The position numbers and the translations under genes were made by a program. This document shows positions 1 through 7,723 of a stretch of DNA of 64,000 nt, in pieces (the stretch's first letter is position 1; each line of letters begins with the position of its first letter). Source of the DNA: JAGVPT01 sp964439265 (GTDB taxonomy: Bacteria; Bacteroidota; Ignavibacteria; UBA10030; UBA8401); assembly GCA_964439265.1 (NCBI GenBank), contig CAYTOA010000018.1:1-64000 (forward strand), given 5' to 3'. The notes beneath the pieces were generated by a model, which was given only the letters and a program-made list of their open reading frames with translations, searched no databases and was not told the DNA's origin.

Positions 1-128
1 CAATTAAATTCGTATGCAGGACTGTAACCAGAGCGTTCGCCTTTTTCCCAGCGGCGAGCATATCCATCCATCCTCCCCCTGAAGAGGGACAGAAAAAGTT
101 CGATCTTTTTCGCATCAATCTGAGCCAT
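1..128 (-). CDS. TOTE conflict-system primase/helicase, N-terminal fragment (runs off the window)
   Basis: An open frame begins at an ATG at 128 on the minus strand and continues past base 1. The 42 visible codons contain the blocks LFLSLFRGR, YARRWEK and RSGYSPAYEF. From memory these resemble the N-terminus of proteins carrying the TOTE conflict-system archaeo-eukaryotic primase domain, which are often fused to a DEAD/DEAH helicase and are predicted to act in defence against invaders. Those proteins are usually far longer, so nearly all of this gene lies outside the window. It reads in the same direction as the AbiE pair and starts 185 nt beyond the abiEii stop, which suggests one defence region. 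The family call rests on a short stretch and cannot be tested further here. Confidence 0.55.
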   Translation of the reverse strand, partial: MAQIDAKKIELFLSLFRGRMDGYARRWEKGERSGYSPAYEFN

Positions 129-313
129 GGACTATCTCACTAATACCGTCCATTGAAGATTGCGATACCATTGATCAGACAAAGTTTTTTAAAAAACAGC
201 CGTCACCAAACGCCTCAGCCATGTGAATTGCGGTGGGTTGTTCATCAATTTCCATAGGGTGCACTCACATCATGCAGAGAAATTCTATCGACATCTTACA
301 CAGGAATGAACAT

Positions 314-1225
314 CTATTCCCATTTTGCAGCCTTTTGTTTCCACGAGACCTTCAAGATCTTTCCACCAAGTTCTGCTTCTACAATCGGTCTAAGGAACGC
401 GTGTATCTCGGAAAAGACATCTTTGAAAGCCATCGGGGATACTAATCTTGTGCGGCTCTTGAAAGCATCCCAAAGGCGCTGGAAACTCGCCTGCTCACCA
501 AGATTTGAGTTCAATAATGCTTCTGCTGCTTCCAGACTTGTTTGTCTTTGTCTGAAGGTATTTCTGATTGCGGACTGAAGCAGCTGACCATTAAAGTCAA
601 ATTCATGACTCAAGAAAATCAAATCAAAGAAATCCTTCATTCGAGAATTGAAAATGCTTAGCTTCACTATTGCTTCCAATTTCTCAGCGACAATTGTTTC
701 CTTCGAATACGCCAACACTTTCACGTCTTCTGTCCCGAGCAATGTCGGATAGTCCATCTGAAGAGGCGGCGGAGTCATAACATCACCGAAGCCGAAATCA
801 ATTCGGATCTTGTTTCTTGCGGCCCCGATTTCTGCAGTAAGCTTAACACGAACTCCTGGATAGTCGGCCTCGTCTTTGATCTCCTCGCTTTCAACCGAAT
901 CTCCAGAAAATGTAATCCCGTCATTCGATTTGATCAAGACAATTTCTCTAACAATCCGTTCAAGCTCCTTCCTATCATTCGAAACACTCACGCCGAGGAA
1001 ATCAATATCCTTTGTCGGCCTGGCTTTTTCGACGCTGAATGCAAGAAGAAGAAGACCTCCCTTGAGCACGAACTTATCGGCATATTCGGAAGCAGCCAGA
1101 CGGAAAAGAAGTCTTTCTTGGATATACCGCAATAGAAGAAAATTGAAATCTATATTCTCTTTCTCAGAAATTTTCTTGAGACGAGCTAAAATGGAAGCAG
1201 GGACATTGGTTAAGTTTTTCTTCAT
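314..1225 (-). CDS. abiEii: AbiEii-type nucleotidyltransferase toxin
   Basis: This is the toxin half of a type IV toxin-antitoxin / abortive infection pair, a nucleotidyltransferase-fold protein of the AbiEii/MNT family that stops growth by modifying RNA in studied relatives. Seen in the sequence: the family motif VLKGGLLLL followed by RPTKDIDFLG, where the two Asp residues match the metal-binding pair, then the KLEAIVKL and RMKDFFDL blocks that follow in this family. I start at the ATG at 1225 (MKKNLTNVP) because it overlaps the antitoxin stop by 4 nt (ATGA). A longer frame to 1273 would overlap abiEi more. The length of about 303 residues is normal. The cognate antitoxin is immediately upstream, so translation is probably coupled. 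Confidence 0.88.
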   Translation of the reverse strand: MKKNLTNVPASILARLKKISEKENIDFNFLLLRYIQERLLFRLAASEYADKFVLKGGLLLLAFSVEKARPTKDIDFLGVSVSNDRKELERIVREIVLIKSNDGITFSGDSVESEEIKDEADYPGVRVKLTAEIGAARNKIRIDFGFGDVMTPPPLQMDYPTLLGTEDVKVLAYSKETIVAEKLEAIVKLSIFNSRMKDFFDLIFLSHEFDFNGQLLQSAIRNTFRQRQTSLEAAEALLNSNLGEQASFQRLWDAFKSRTRLVSPMAFKDVFSEIHAFLRPIVEAELGGKILKVSWKQKAAKWE

Positions 1226-1815
1226 CCAACAATTGCTTTCACATACTGTGAGACAATTCCTTCGACCCGACAAACCTCAGCGAGCTTCATTAGTTTGTTC
1301 AGATCCCGACCTCGACGTCGGAGATACTCCTTTAGACCCTCAATTGCAAGATCTTCCCCGAGTTTGTTCCTAAATCTAAAGCAATCACAGATGGTCTTTT
1401 CCATTCCGTACAGCCGAATACCCCCGAATTTGGTTTCGCGGCGTTCGACTCCGGTCTTGTATTGCGCCTCGGAAAAAAAATACGGCTCTGTCGGAGGGTG
1501 GGCTAGTTTCACCGGCTTATCCGAGCGTGGAATTGCATACGTGATCGCTGTCGGTACGAATGTAGTAAGTTCATGAAAAGCGAGGGCGGAGGAGAGACAA
1601 ATGACGGCTTTCGGCATGGCAAGGCAAACCTCTACAAGACCGCTTGATTCCCCCAGTTGAGTGTCGGCAAGCCGGTAGATTCCAGGTTTCACTTTGACAA
1701 TTCGGTCTGCCTTCAGAAGATTCCGGATATCTCTTGTTTGGAAACCGCTCGCCTTCATATCTTTCATGCGAGCATATCCCTTGTTTTTTATGAAAAGCTT
1801 TATGATTGCATCCAT
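1222..1815 (-). CDS. abiEi: AbiEi-type antitoxin and autorepressor
   Basis: This is the antitoxin of the AbiE pair. The N-terminal third (about residues 1-45, with RMKDMKASGFQTRDIRNLL and VKVKPGIYRL) looks like the winged helix-turn-helix of the AbiEi family. The rest matches its C-terminal antitoxin domain (ALAFHELTTFVP, the GIRLYGMEKTICDCFR block). In this family the protein represses its own promoter. The frame is open to a GTG at 1842, but a sigma70-like -10 box lies at 1845-1850, so the transcript should begin near 1838. I therefore choose the ATG at 1815 (MDAIIKLF), giving 197 residues. The stop overlaps the abiEii start by 4 nt. Confidence 0.85.
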   Translation of the reverse strand: MDAIIKLFIKNKGYARMKDMKASGFQTRDIRNLLKADRIVKVKPGIYRLADTQLGESSGLVEVCLAMPKAVICLSSALAFHELTTFVPTAITYAIPRSDKPVKLAHPPTEPYFFSEAQYKTGVERRETKFGGIRLYGMEKTICDCFRFRNKLGEDLAIEGLKEYLRRRGRDLNKLMKLAEVCRVEGIVSQYVKAIVG

Positions 1816-1833
1816 AGAGGTATTGATTCTAAA

Positions 1834-1873
1834 TTTCTGCACTTAATATAAGAGTGCAGAAAAAAAGAATCAA
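1834..1873 (-). promoter_or_regulatory. abiE promoter with perfect inverted-repeat operator
   Basis: Reading the minus strand there is TTGATT (1868-1873), a 17-nt spacer, then TATATT (1845-1850), a good sigma70-type promoter. A perfect inverted repeat straddles the -10 box: TTTCTGCACT at 1834-1843 and AGTGCAGAAA at 1853-1862, with a 9-nt spacer. Known AbiEi proteins bind inverted repeats in their own promoter, so this is the likely autoregulatory operator (inference). Confidence 0.7.
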
Positions 1874-2310
1874 GGAGAAAGTGCATTATTATGGGGACGC
1901 TAAGAGGTTGTGAGATATCTGTGTGATGGGGGAAACACCTAAGAAGAGAAACTGCCTTGGTGGGAAGCTCTAAAGCCTTGTATAATTCGCGGTTTTCGCC
2001 GTTCGTACTACGGGTGCCCGGTTGGGGACGCGCGCCTCTTTCGCCTTCTGAACCTCTCCAGTTACCAAAGTGGTCACCTTCCGCCTCCAAGTTCAACGGC
2101 AGATATAGACCACCAGCCACAAGAGCTGATGTGACCTGCAAGAATAGCGGCACAATAAATTGAAAATTGTTATCACAAAAAACTCCCTCACTGATTTCTA
2201 ACCGCCTATACAAAGGATCTCATACTTCTACAAGTGTTACCCTGCTCGTGAACATCCCGGCTTATTCAACGATTTTCCCTGCCTCGGTTACCGCGCATTG
2301 AAGCATCAAA
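1874..2310. other. intergenic stretch without a recognised gene
   Basis: About 440 nt between the divergent abiE promoter and the repeated element before the carbon module. A minus-strand reading frame crosses part of it, but its composition is poor and I recognise no domain. I see no hairpin terminator, RNA gene or insertion sequence. Confidence 0.5.
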
Positions 2311-2346
2311 GGAATTAATCCTCTTTTCATCCTTTTGGATGATTCC
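2311..2346 (+). promoter_or_regulatory. repeated upstream element, copy A
   Basis: First of six copies of an intergenic element. It shows the core TTTCATCC at 2325-2332, a left end GGAATTAATC and a right end GATGATTCC. It lies 241 nt before the start of the guanylyltransferase gene that opens the carbon module, farther than the 181-190 nt seen for copies B, C, E and F. This copy is the most divergent at its left end. Confidence 0.55.
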
Positions 2347-2565
2347 GGCTCCGTTAAATCATCAGTAGTATATTTCAGGCAGTAACGGGTGCAACCAATT
2401 CTGTTTCGTGTATGGGACAGGCTTTGTCCAAGTATGTCTCAATGCTGCATTGCGAAGCATGGGTTTAGACATCAAAGCTGATCATGTCAGATGCGAAGCC
2501 GCTCCGGATAAACCGGTAGTGACCAACGTACTCGGGCTGCCTGTTTTGAAAAGCAAGGAACGACA

Positions 2566-3552
2566 ATGCTCGAACATGATCGACAGGTCTGGGGAATAAT
2601 TCTTGCGGGCGGTGAAGGGAAACGCCTGCAGACGTTCATCCGTGAGCGCTACGGTTCCGACATTCCAAAACAATACTGCACCTTCACAGGTACGCGTTCA
2701 ATGCTCAGGCATACGATCGACCGAGCAGAGTTGCTTATCACTCCCGAGCAGCTTCTCATTCTCGCCAGCATGCAGCATGCGCGTTACATCCATGAACAGC
2801 TCGACGATCGCCCGGCGGGAACAGTGATCGTCCAACCCTACCGGCGTGAGACCGCTCCCGCGATTTTGTACCCACTTCTCCATGTTCATCAGCAAAACCC
2901 CGAAGGGATAGTTTGCATTATTCCCTCCGACCACTTTGTATTGAACGAACAAGGTTTTATGAAGTACATGGAATTTTCCTCCGAGTTTGTTGCTGCCAAC
3001 CCACAATCGATAATGCTTCTGGGAATCCATCCGCAAGAACCGGAAGGCGAATATGGCTGGATTGTTACCGGTGACGAAATTCCCACCGGCAATTCAAACC
3101 GCGTCTATAATATTTCACAGTTTGTTGAAAAACCAGACCCGTTCACTGCAAAACACCTCTTCAAAACCGGAAACCTGTGGAATACCATGGTCGTTGTGAG
3201 CAGGGTGAGAGCCCTTTTGAGGCTATTTGAACTCTTCACTCCATCGATGTATAGAGCGTTCTGGGACATACGCCACGCAATCGGTTCGTCTTCCGAGGTT
3301 CAGGTTGTTGAAGACCTGTTTTCAAAATTATCCCCAACGAATTTCTCCTATTCAATCCTTGAAAGGAATCCCGCCGGGCTTCGCGCTGTGAAAGTAGAAG
3401 GAGCGTACTGGAGCGATTGGGGAGATGCTGGCCGAATTCAAAGAGATCTCAAATCTTTCTGCACAAAAGCTTTGCCCCCAACGGTACCGTTGCACTATGC
3501 GAAGATGTCCGACGCGGCAGCGTTTGTTTCGGAAAATCACGAATCAGTATAA
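2566..3552 (+). CDS. mannose-1-phosphate guanylyltransferase-like nucleotidyltransferase
   Basis: Cytoplasmic sugar-phosphate nucleotidyltransferase, most like GDP-mannose pyrophosphorylase (mannose 1-phosphate + GTP to GDP-mannose). The NTP-binding loop LAGGEGKRL is at residues 13-21, followed by IPKQY, PSDHF in mid-protein (metal/nucleotide site) and FVEKP (sugar-phosphate site). This order is typical of the ManC/Mpg group. At 328 residues it is slightly shorter than bacterial ManC and lacks a fused isomerase. The start is supported by AAGGAA seven bases upstream. It is the first gene after repeated element copy A and precedes the sugar-phosphate cluster. Substrate specificity is inferred from motifs only: a glucose-1-phosphate or other NDP-sugar enzyme is less likely but possible. 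Confidence 0.8.
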   Translation: MLEHDRQVWGIILAGGEGKRLQTFIRERYGSDIPKQYCTFTGTRSMLRHTIDRAELLITPEQLLILASMQHARYIHEQLDDRPAGTVIVQPYRRETAPAILYPLLHVHQQNPEGIVCIIPSDHFVLNEQGFMKYMEFSSEFVAANPQSIMLLGIHPQEPEGEYGWIVTGDEIPTGNSNRVYNISQFVEKPDPFTAKHLFKTGNLWNTMVVVSRVRALLRLFELFTPSMYRAFWDIRHAIGSSSEVQVVEDLFSKLSPTNFSYSILERNPAGLRAVKVEGAYWSDWGDAGRIQRDLKSFCTKALPPTVPLHYAKMSDAAAFVSENHESV

Positions 3553-3631
3553 CTCGTTTGAAGTTGTTGAGAAATACGTAAAAGAAACGATCTTCTGTTT
3601 ATTAGCTTAATATTAGTCATAAGGTGAGAAC

Positions 3632-3871
3632 ATGCAAAAGAAACAAGTCGTTGTCGGCGAATATGAAAATGAATTGGATGCTGAGATTGCAAAAGGACAT
3701 CTCGAAGCATCAGGCATTCATGCATCCATAATCAAGGACGATGGAGGGGGAATGCTTCCATCGCTCCAAAATGCGGACGGTGTAGGATTGGTGGTCGCTG
3801 AAATTCAGCAGGAGAAAGCCAAGAAAATACTCCAGGCGAGACCATCTCGACTCGATCGAAAAAAGCCCTGA
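3632..3871 (+). CDS. DUF2007-type small protein
   Basis: A 79-residue soluble protein matching the DUF2007 pattern, called putative signal-transducing protein in databases: an N-terminal strand (VVVGEYENELDAEIAKGHLEASGI), a middle GG-rich loop, then GVGLVVAEIQQEKAKKIL at the C-terminus, a small ferredoxin-like alpha/beta fold. No biochemical role is established for the family. A ribosome binding site (AAGGTGAG) stands just before the ATG. It lies between the guanylyltransferase and transaldolase genes on the same strand, but gaps of 79 and 199 nt make co-transcription uncertain. Confidence 0.7.
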   Translation: MQKKQVVVGEYENELDAEIAKGHLEASGIHASIIKDDGGGMLPSLQNADGVGLVVAEIQQEKAKKILQARPSRLDRKKP

Positions 3872-3943
3872 GGGCGTTCTCGCTCGTCAGCTGTACATCC
3901 AAGATTAGAATTATCTGAAAAATAGCATCACACGAAGAAGCAA

Positions 3944-3990
3944 AGCCAGGCAAGCCTTATTTCATGAACTACTTCGTTTCCTGGCTCTTT
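3944..3990 (+). terminator. possible weak terminator hairpin
   Basis: AGCCAGG at 3944-3950 pairs with CCTGGCT at 3980-3986, followed by a short T run (CTTT). The stem is only 7 bp and the loop is 29 nt, so this is a weak candidate for ending the transcript before transaldolase. Confidence 0.3.
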
Positions 3991-4070
3991 CGCGTTATTC
4001 GAACTTTGCGGATTTTTCAGAGGACTCGATCATAAATTGAAATGGGACCAGAGAAGAAGGAGCTGCAATC

Positions 4071-5213
4071 ATGAAAACCAACCCTCTGAAAGAAGTGGAA
4101 ACATTCGGGCAGTCGATCTGGCTGGATTACATAAGTCGGGATCTGATCACCAGCGGCCGGCTCCAGCACATGATTCAGGAAGATGGAATACGGGGAATGA
4201 CCTCGAATCCATCTATTTTTGAAAAAGCCATTGTGCAGGGCAACGATTACGACGAGGCAATTCACGCTTTGGTGCTTCGGGAAAAGAACGTTAAGGAAAT
4301 ATATGAAGCTATCACCGAGCGCGATGTGCAGAGCGCCGCGTATGAGTTCGGATCTCTATACGAAAAAGCGGACGGCGGCGATGGGTATGTCAGTCTGGAG
4401 GTCAATCCACATCTTGCTCATGACACCAAAGGGACAATTGAGGAAGCGCGCCGGCTATGGGCTGCGCTGAACCGACCCAATGTTTTCATTAAGGTCCCTG
4501 CCACGGCCGAAGGACTCCCTGCAATCCAACAACTGATAAGCGAGGGGATCAGCATCAACGTCACTTTGCTCTTTGGGTTGCCCCGCTACCGTCAGGTGGC
4601 GGAAGCATACATCGCGGGCATCGAAGCGCGGCTAGATCAAGGAAAAGCTGTGCTGCACGTAGCATCTGTGGCTAGTTTCTTCGTAAGCCGCATAGATACG
4701 CTGGTGGATTCGCTTTTGGACAAATCTGTCGCACGAGGAGACACGGACGCCGACCTCGTAAAAAAGATACGCGGGCAAGTTGCTGTTGCCAGTGCGAAAA
4801 TCGCATATCAAATGTACAAAGAAATTTTCAGAGGGGAGCGTTTCAAACGACTAGCAGCTCAGGGCGCACGAACCCAACGCCTTCTCTGGGCAAGCACCGG
4901 AACCAAGAATCCCGAGTACAGCGATGTAAAATACATTGAATCCCTGATCGGCCCGGAGACGGTAAACACGGTTCCTCTGGAAACCATCGATGCGTATCGC
5001 GATCATGGTAGTCCGAAATCACGGCTTGAACAAAATCCTAAGGAAGCTGAATGGGTACTTGCACAATTGCCGGGACTCGGGATCAACCTCGACGAGATCA
5101 CTCAGCAGCTTGAAGACGAGGGTGTCAAGAAATTCAATGAACCGTTTGATAAGCTGATGGAAACATTGACAAAGAAATTGCTGGAGAAACCCAATGGAGA
5201 GCGTAGATCGTGA
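4071..5213 (+). CDS. tal: transaldolase
   Basis: Transfers a dihydroxyacetone unit between sugar phosphates (sedoheptulose 7-phosphate + glyceraldehyde 3-phosphate to erythrose 4-phosphate + fructose 6-phosphate) in the non-oxidative pentose phosphate pathway. At 380 residues it belongs to the longer transaldolase type also found in actinobacteria and cyanobacteria. The Schiff-base lysine is K141 in NVFIKVPAT. Other landmarks are GMTSNPSIFEKAI near residue 45 and SINVTLLFG after the lysine. AAGGAG precedes the start. It leads the cluster with pgm, glgP, xfp, gnd and zwf. No transketolase is present in the window, so the shunt must be completed elsewhere. Confidence 0.95.
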   Translation: MKTNPLKEVETFGQSIWLDYISRDLITSGRLQHMIQEDGIRGMTSNPSIFEKAIVQGNDYDEAIHALVLREKNVKEIYEAITERDVQSAAYEFGSLYEKADGGDGYVSLEVNPHLAHDTKGTIEEARRLWAALNRPNVFIKVPATAEGLPAIQQLISEGISINVTLLFGLPRYRQVAEAYIAGIEARLDQGKAVLHVASVASFFVSRIDTLVDSLLDKSVARGDTDADLVKKIRGQVAVASAKIAYQMYKEIFRGERFKRLAAQGARTQRLLWASTGTKNPEYSDVKYIESLIGPETVNTVPLETIDAYRDHGSPKSRLEQNPKEAEWVLAQLPGLGINLDEITQQLEDEGVKKFNEPFDKLMETLTKKLLEKPNGERRS

Positions 5214-5531
5214 AATGTAGAACGTAAGATGTAAAACGCAAAACATTTCCAGGGCCAAATTGAGAGCGGTGGTGGCCATATTTTTTTTGTGGTGCTTATT
5301 TGCGTGTTGTATTTTTGGTTTCGGCCGTGATGCCTGGCTTCTTCACATTCGTTGAGACCGGTGCCGGAAATGCCGCGTCTGTGTTATTCTGTGAAATTGT
5401 TTTTACTACACAAAGTGAAACGAAGATCTAGAGAGTTCCACGGAGAAGCACCGTTTTCGACCGCCTCTCTTTGCGGAGTCGATGAAAGCAAAGATGAATA
5501 GCGCCTCGGAACGAAACATTAAAGTAGTGAT
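5214..5531. other. intergenic stretch before pgm with degenerate short repeat
   Basis: A 318-nt gap. Just after the tal stop (5214-5243) there are about four degenerate copies of an 8-mer resembling GAWGTAAA (for example GTAGAACG, TAAGATGT, AAAACGCA), a pattern often seen as low-complexity intergenic sequence. The rest, including AT-rich sequence around 5390-5410, shows no gene. A promoter for pgm is expected here but I could not pick one with confidence. Confidence 0.4.
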
Positions 5532-7211
5532 ATGAATATAAGTCCTTTCGCGGGAAAACCGGTCGAAGCTTCAATGCTGGTCAACATCCCCAGGCTTGTC
5601 ACGGCTTATTACACGGAGGTTCCCGACCCCTCGGTGCCGGAACAGCGGGTTGCATTCGGAACCTCAGGGCATCGGGGCTCGGCATTCAAGAGAGCTTTTA
5701 ATGAGGACCACATCCTAGCCATAACGCAGGCGGTTTGTCTCCATCGAAAACGGCTGAGAATCGACGGTCCGTTGTTTCTGGGAATTGACACGCACGCACT
5801 GTCGGCGCCGGCCTACGCGTCCGCCCTTGAAGTTCTTGCGGCTAATGGAGTCGATGTGATGATCGCTGAAGAGGACGAGTATACACCGACCCCGGCGGTT
5901 TCTCATGCGATCCTCTCCTACAACCGAGATCGGAAGACAGGCCTCGCCGACGGCATCGTTGTAACGCCGTCGCATAATCCGCCGTACGACGGTGGTTTCA
6001 AGTACAACCCGCCGAAAGGGGGACCGGCGGAGACCGATCTCACCGATTGGATCGAGGCAAAGTCGAATGAATTTCTTGAGCGGGACCTCCGGTACATCAA
6101 GAGGATTCCTTTCGAAAGAGCTCTTCACGCCGGTACGACGCACCGGCACAATTACCTCGATGCATACGTGAGTGATCTCGGCAATGTGATCGATATGAAT
6201 ATCATTCGTGATGCGAAGATAAATATAGGAGTCGATCCGCTCGGCGGCGCCGGCGTCCACTACTGGGGACCGATTGCCGACAGATACGGACTGAATCTGA
6301 CGATTGTCAACAACACCGTCGACCCGACCTTCCGATTTATGACCGCGGACTGGGACGGCGAGATACGAATGGACCCATCGTCGCCGTATGCGATGCAGAG
6401 CTTGATCGGTCTGAAAGATCGTTTCGATATTGCCTTTGCTTGCGATACTGACCATGACCGGCACGGGATTGTGACGCGAAGCGCCGGCTTGCTGCCTCCG
6501 AATCATTTCCTTGCTGCGGCTGTCTTCTATCTTTGTCAGCACCGTACGAACTGGAAAAATGAATCGGCGGTCGGCAAAACGGTCGTGAGCAGCCAAATGA
6601 TTGATCGCGTCGTTAAAAAACTTGGGCGGACTCTCTACGAAGTTCCGGTCGGATTCAAATGGTTTGTCGATGGATTGCTGCGCGGCTCGCTCTGTTTCGG
6701 AGGTGAAGAAAGCGCGGGGGCTTCATTCTCGCGCATGGACGGTACCGTCTGGACCACTGACAAAGATGGAATTGTACCCGCGCTGCTGGCTGCGGAGATC
6801 ACGGCCCGGATGGGCCGCGACCCCGGCGAACTCTATCTCGATCTTACGCGCGAGCTTGGTGAGCCCGTCTATGACCGGGTAGACGCACCTGCGACGCCTG
6901 AGCAGAAAAAAATATTGAAAAACCTTTCTCCACAGGATATATCATCTAAAGAGCTGGCAGGAGAGAAGATTGAAACGATTCTCACTCATGCGCCCGGAAA
7001 CGGCGCATCGATAGGCGGGTTGAAAGTTGCAACTGAGAACGGATGGTTCGCGGCACGCCCGTCAGGCACAGAAAATGTTTACAAGATCTACGCGGAGAGT
7101 TTCCGTGGAGCAGATCATATGCACCGGATCCTGGAGGAAGCTGAGAGCATCGTGAACAATGTTCTTGTAAAGATTTCTGCCGTGCCAATTTCACCTAAGG
7201 AAAAACCATGA
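5532..7211 (+). CDS. pgm: phosphoglucomutase (alpha-D-glucose phosphate-specific)
   Basis: Interconverts glucose 1-phosphate and glucose 6-phosphate, here joining glycogen breakdown to the oxidative pentose phosphate route. It is 559 residues, close to the 546-residue E. coli Pgm type. The phospho-serine is S147 in TPSHNPPYDGG. The metal-binding loop is DTDHDRHG, the sugar-recognition loop GGEESAGASF, and the C-terminal phosphate loop ARPSGTENVYKIYAES. Near the N-terminus is FGTSGHRG. The stop codon overlaps the next start by 4 nt (ATGA), so the HEAT protein downstream is translationally coupled, and that gene is in turn coupled to glucan phosphorylase. This order fits a glycogen-mobilising operon. 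Confidence 0.95.
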   Translation: MNISPFAGKPVEASMLVNIPRLVTAYYTEVPDPSVPEQRVAFGTSGHRGSAFKRAFNEDHILAITQAVCLHRKRLRIDGPLFLGIDTHALSAPAYASALEVLAANGVDVMIAEEDEYTPTPAVSHAILSYNRDRKTGLADGIVVTPSHNPPYDGGFKYNPPKGGPAETDLTDWIEAKSNEFLERDLRYIKRIPFERALHAGTTHRHNYLDAYVSDLGNVIDMNIIRDAKINIGVDPLGGAGVHYWGPIADRYGLNLTIVNNTVDPTFRFMTADWDGEIRMDPSSPYAMQSLIGLKDRFDIAFACDTDHDRHGIVTRSAGLLPPNHFLAAAVFYLCQHRTNWKNESAVGKTVVSSQMIDRVVKKLGRTLYEVPVGFKWFVDGLLRGSLCFGGEESAGASFSRMDGTVWTTDKDGIVPALLAAEITARMGRDPGELYLDLTRELGEPVYDRVDAPATPEQKKILKNLSPQDISSKELAGEKIETILTHAPGNGASIGGLKVATENGWFAARPSGTENVYKIYAESFRGADHMHRILEEAESIVNNVLVKISAVPISPKEKP

Positions 7212-7723
7212 TCAAAGACATCCGGGCCGGCAAAAATATAAAAATGCTGATGGACACTTTGAAAAGCGAGAATGGCGCAAATCGTCAGAAAGCAAGAAAA
7301 TCGCTGGTAGCTCTCGGAAAGCCCGCGGTCTCATCTCTGACACGAGCATTGCGAAATTCCAAACTCGATCAAGTTCGCCGCGAGGCGGTCCAGGCTCTCG
7401 GTGCAATAGGCGACCCCCGTGCAATTCCGCCGTTAGTGAGCGTGCTGGAAGACAGCGATCCTGATGTCGCTTGGCTTGCTGCTGACGTTTTGAGGAAGTT
7501 CAAAAAGGAAGCCTGGCCGCCGCTTCTCCGTGCGTTGCTGAAAAGCGGTTCTGAGTCCGTTTCGCTGCGACAAGGGGCACATCATATTTTTCGGAATCAG
7601 AGAGAGAACGGGTTCGACGACCTGCTCGCAATCCTCGTGGAGGATCTTGGCTCCAGCATCGTTCAGGAATCGACGCCCGTTGCCGCGTATGACATGCTCA
7701 GACGAATGAAGGAGAATCCATGA
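7208..7723 (+). CDS. HEAT-repeat protein between pgm and glgP
   Basis: A 171-residue soluble helical-repeat protein. Residues about 20-110 contain HEAT/PBS-lyase-type repeats (ARKSLVALGKPAVSSLTRAL, REAVQALGAIGDPRAIPPLV, then the next unit beginning DVAWLAADVLRKF). These repeats normally form a protein-binding scaffold, and no catalytic residues are visible. The start overlaps the pgm stop (ATGA at 7208) and its own stop overlaps the glgP start (ATGA at 7720), so all three are made in step. That suggests, but does not prove, a structural or regulatory partner of the two enzymes. I know of no described function for it. Confidence 0.8.
   Translation: MIKDIRAGKNIKMLMDTLKSENGANRQKARKSLVALGKPAVSSLTRALRNSKLDQVRREAVQALGAIGDPRAIPPLVSVLEDSDPDVAWLAADVLRKFKKEAWPPLLRALLKSGSESVSLRQGAHHIFRNQRENGFDDLLAILVEDLGSSIVQESTPVAAYDMLRRMKENP

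Noticed and set aside
1800..2213. Minus-strand open frame of about 137 codons overlapping the AbiEi start
   Set aside because: It covers the abiE promoter and operator and reads as unrelated low-quality sequence with no domain I know.
2408..2599. Plus-strand frame of 63 codons before the guanylyltransferase
   Set aside because: It overlaps the start of the well-supported gene in another frame, lacks a ribosome binding site and has no recognised family.
5715..6596. Antisense frame of nearly 300 codons within pgm
   Set aside because: Shadow of a GC-rich coding gene; the sense frame has every catalytic motif of phosphoglucomutase.
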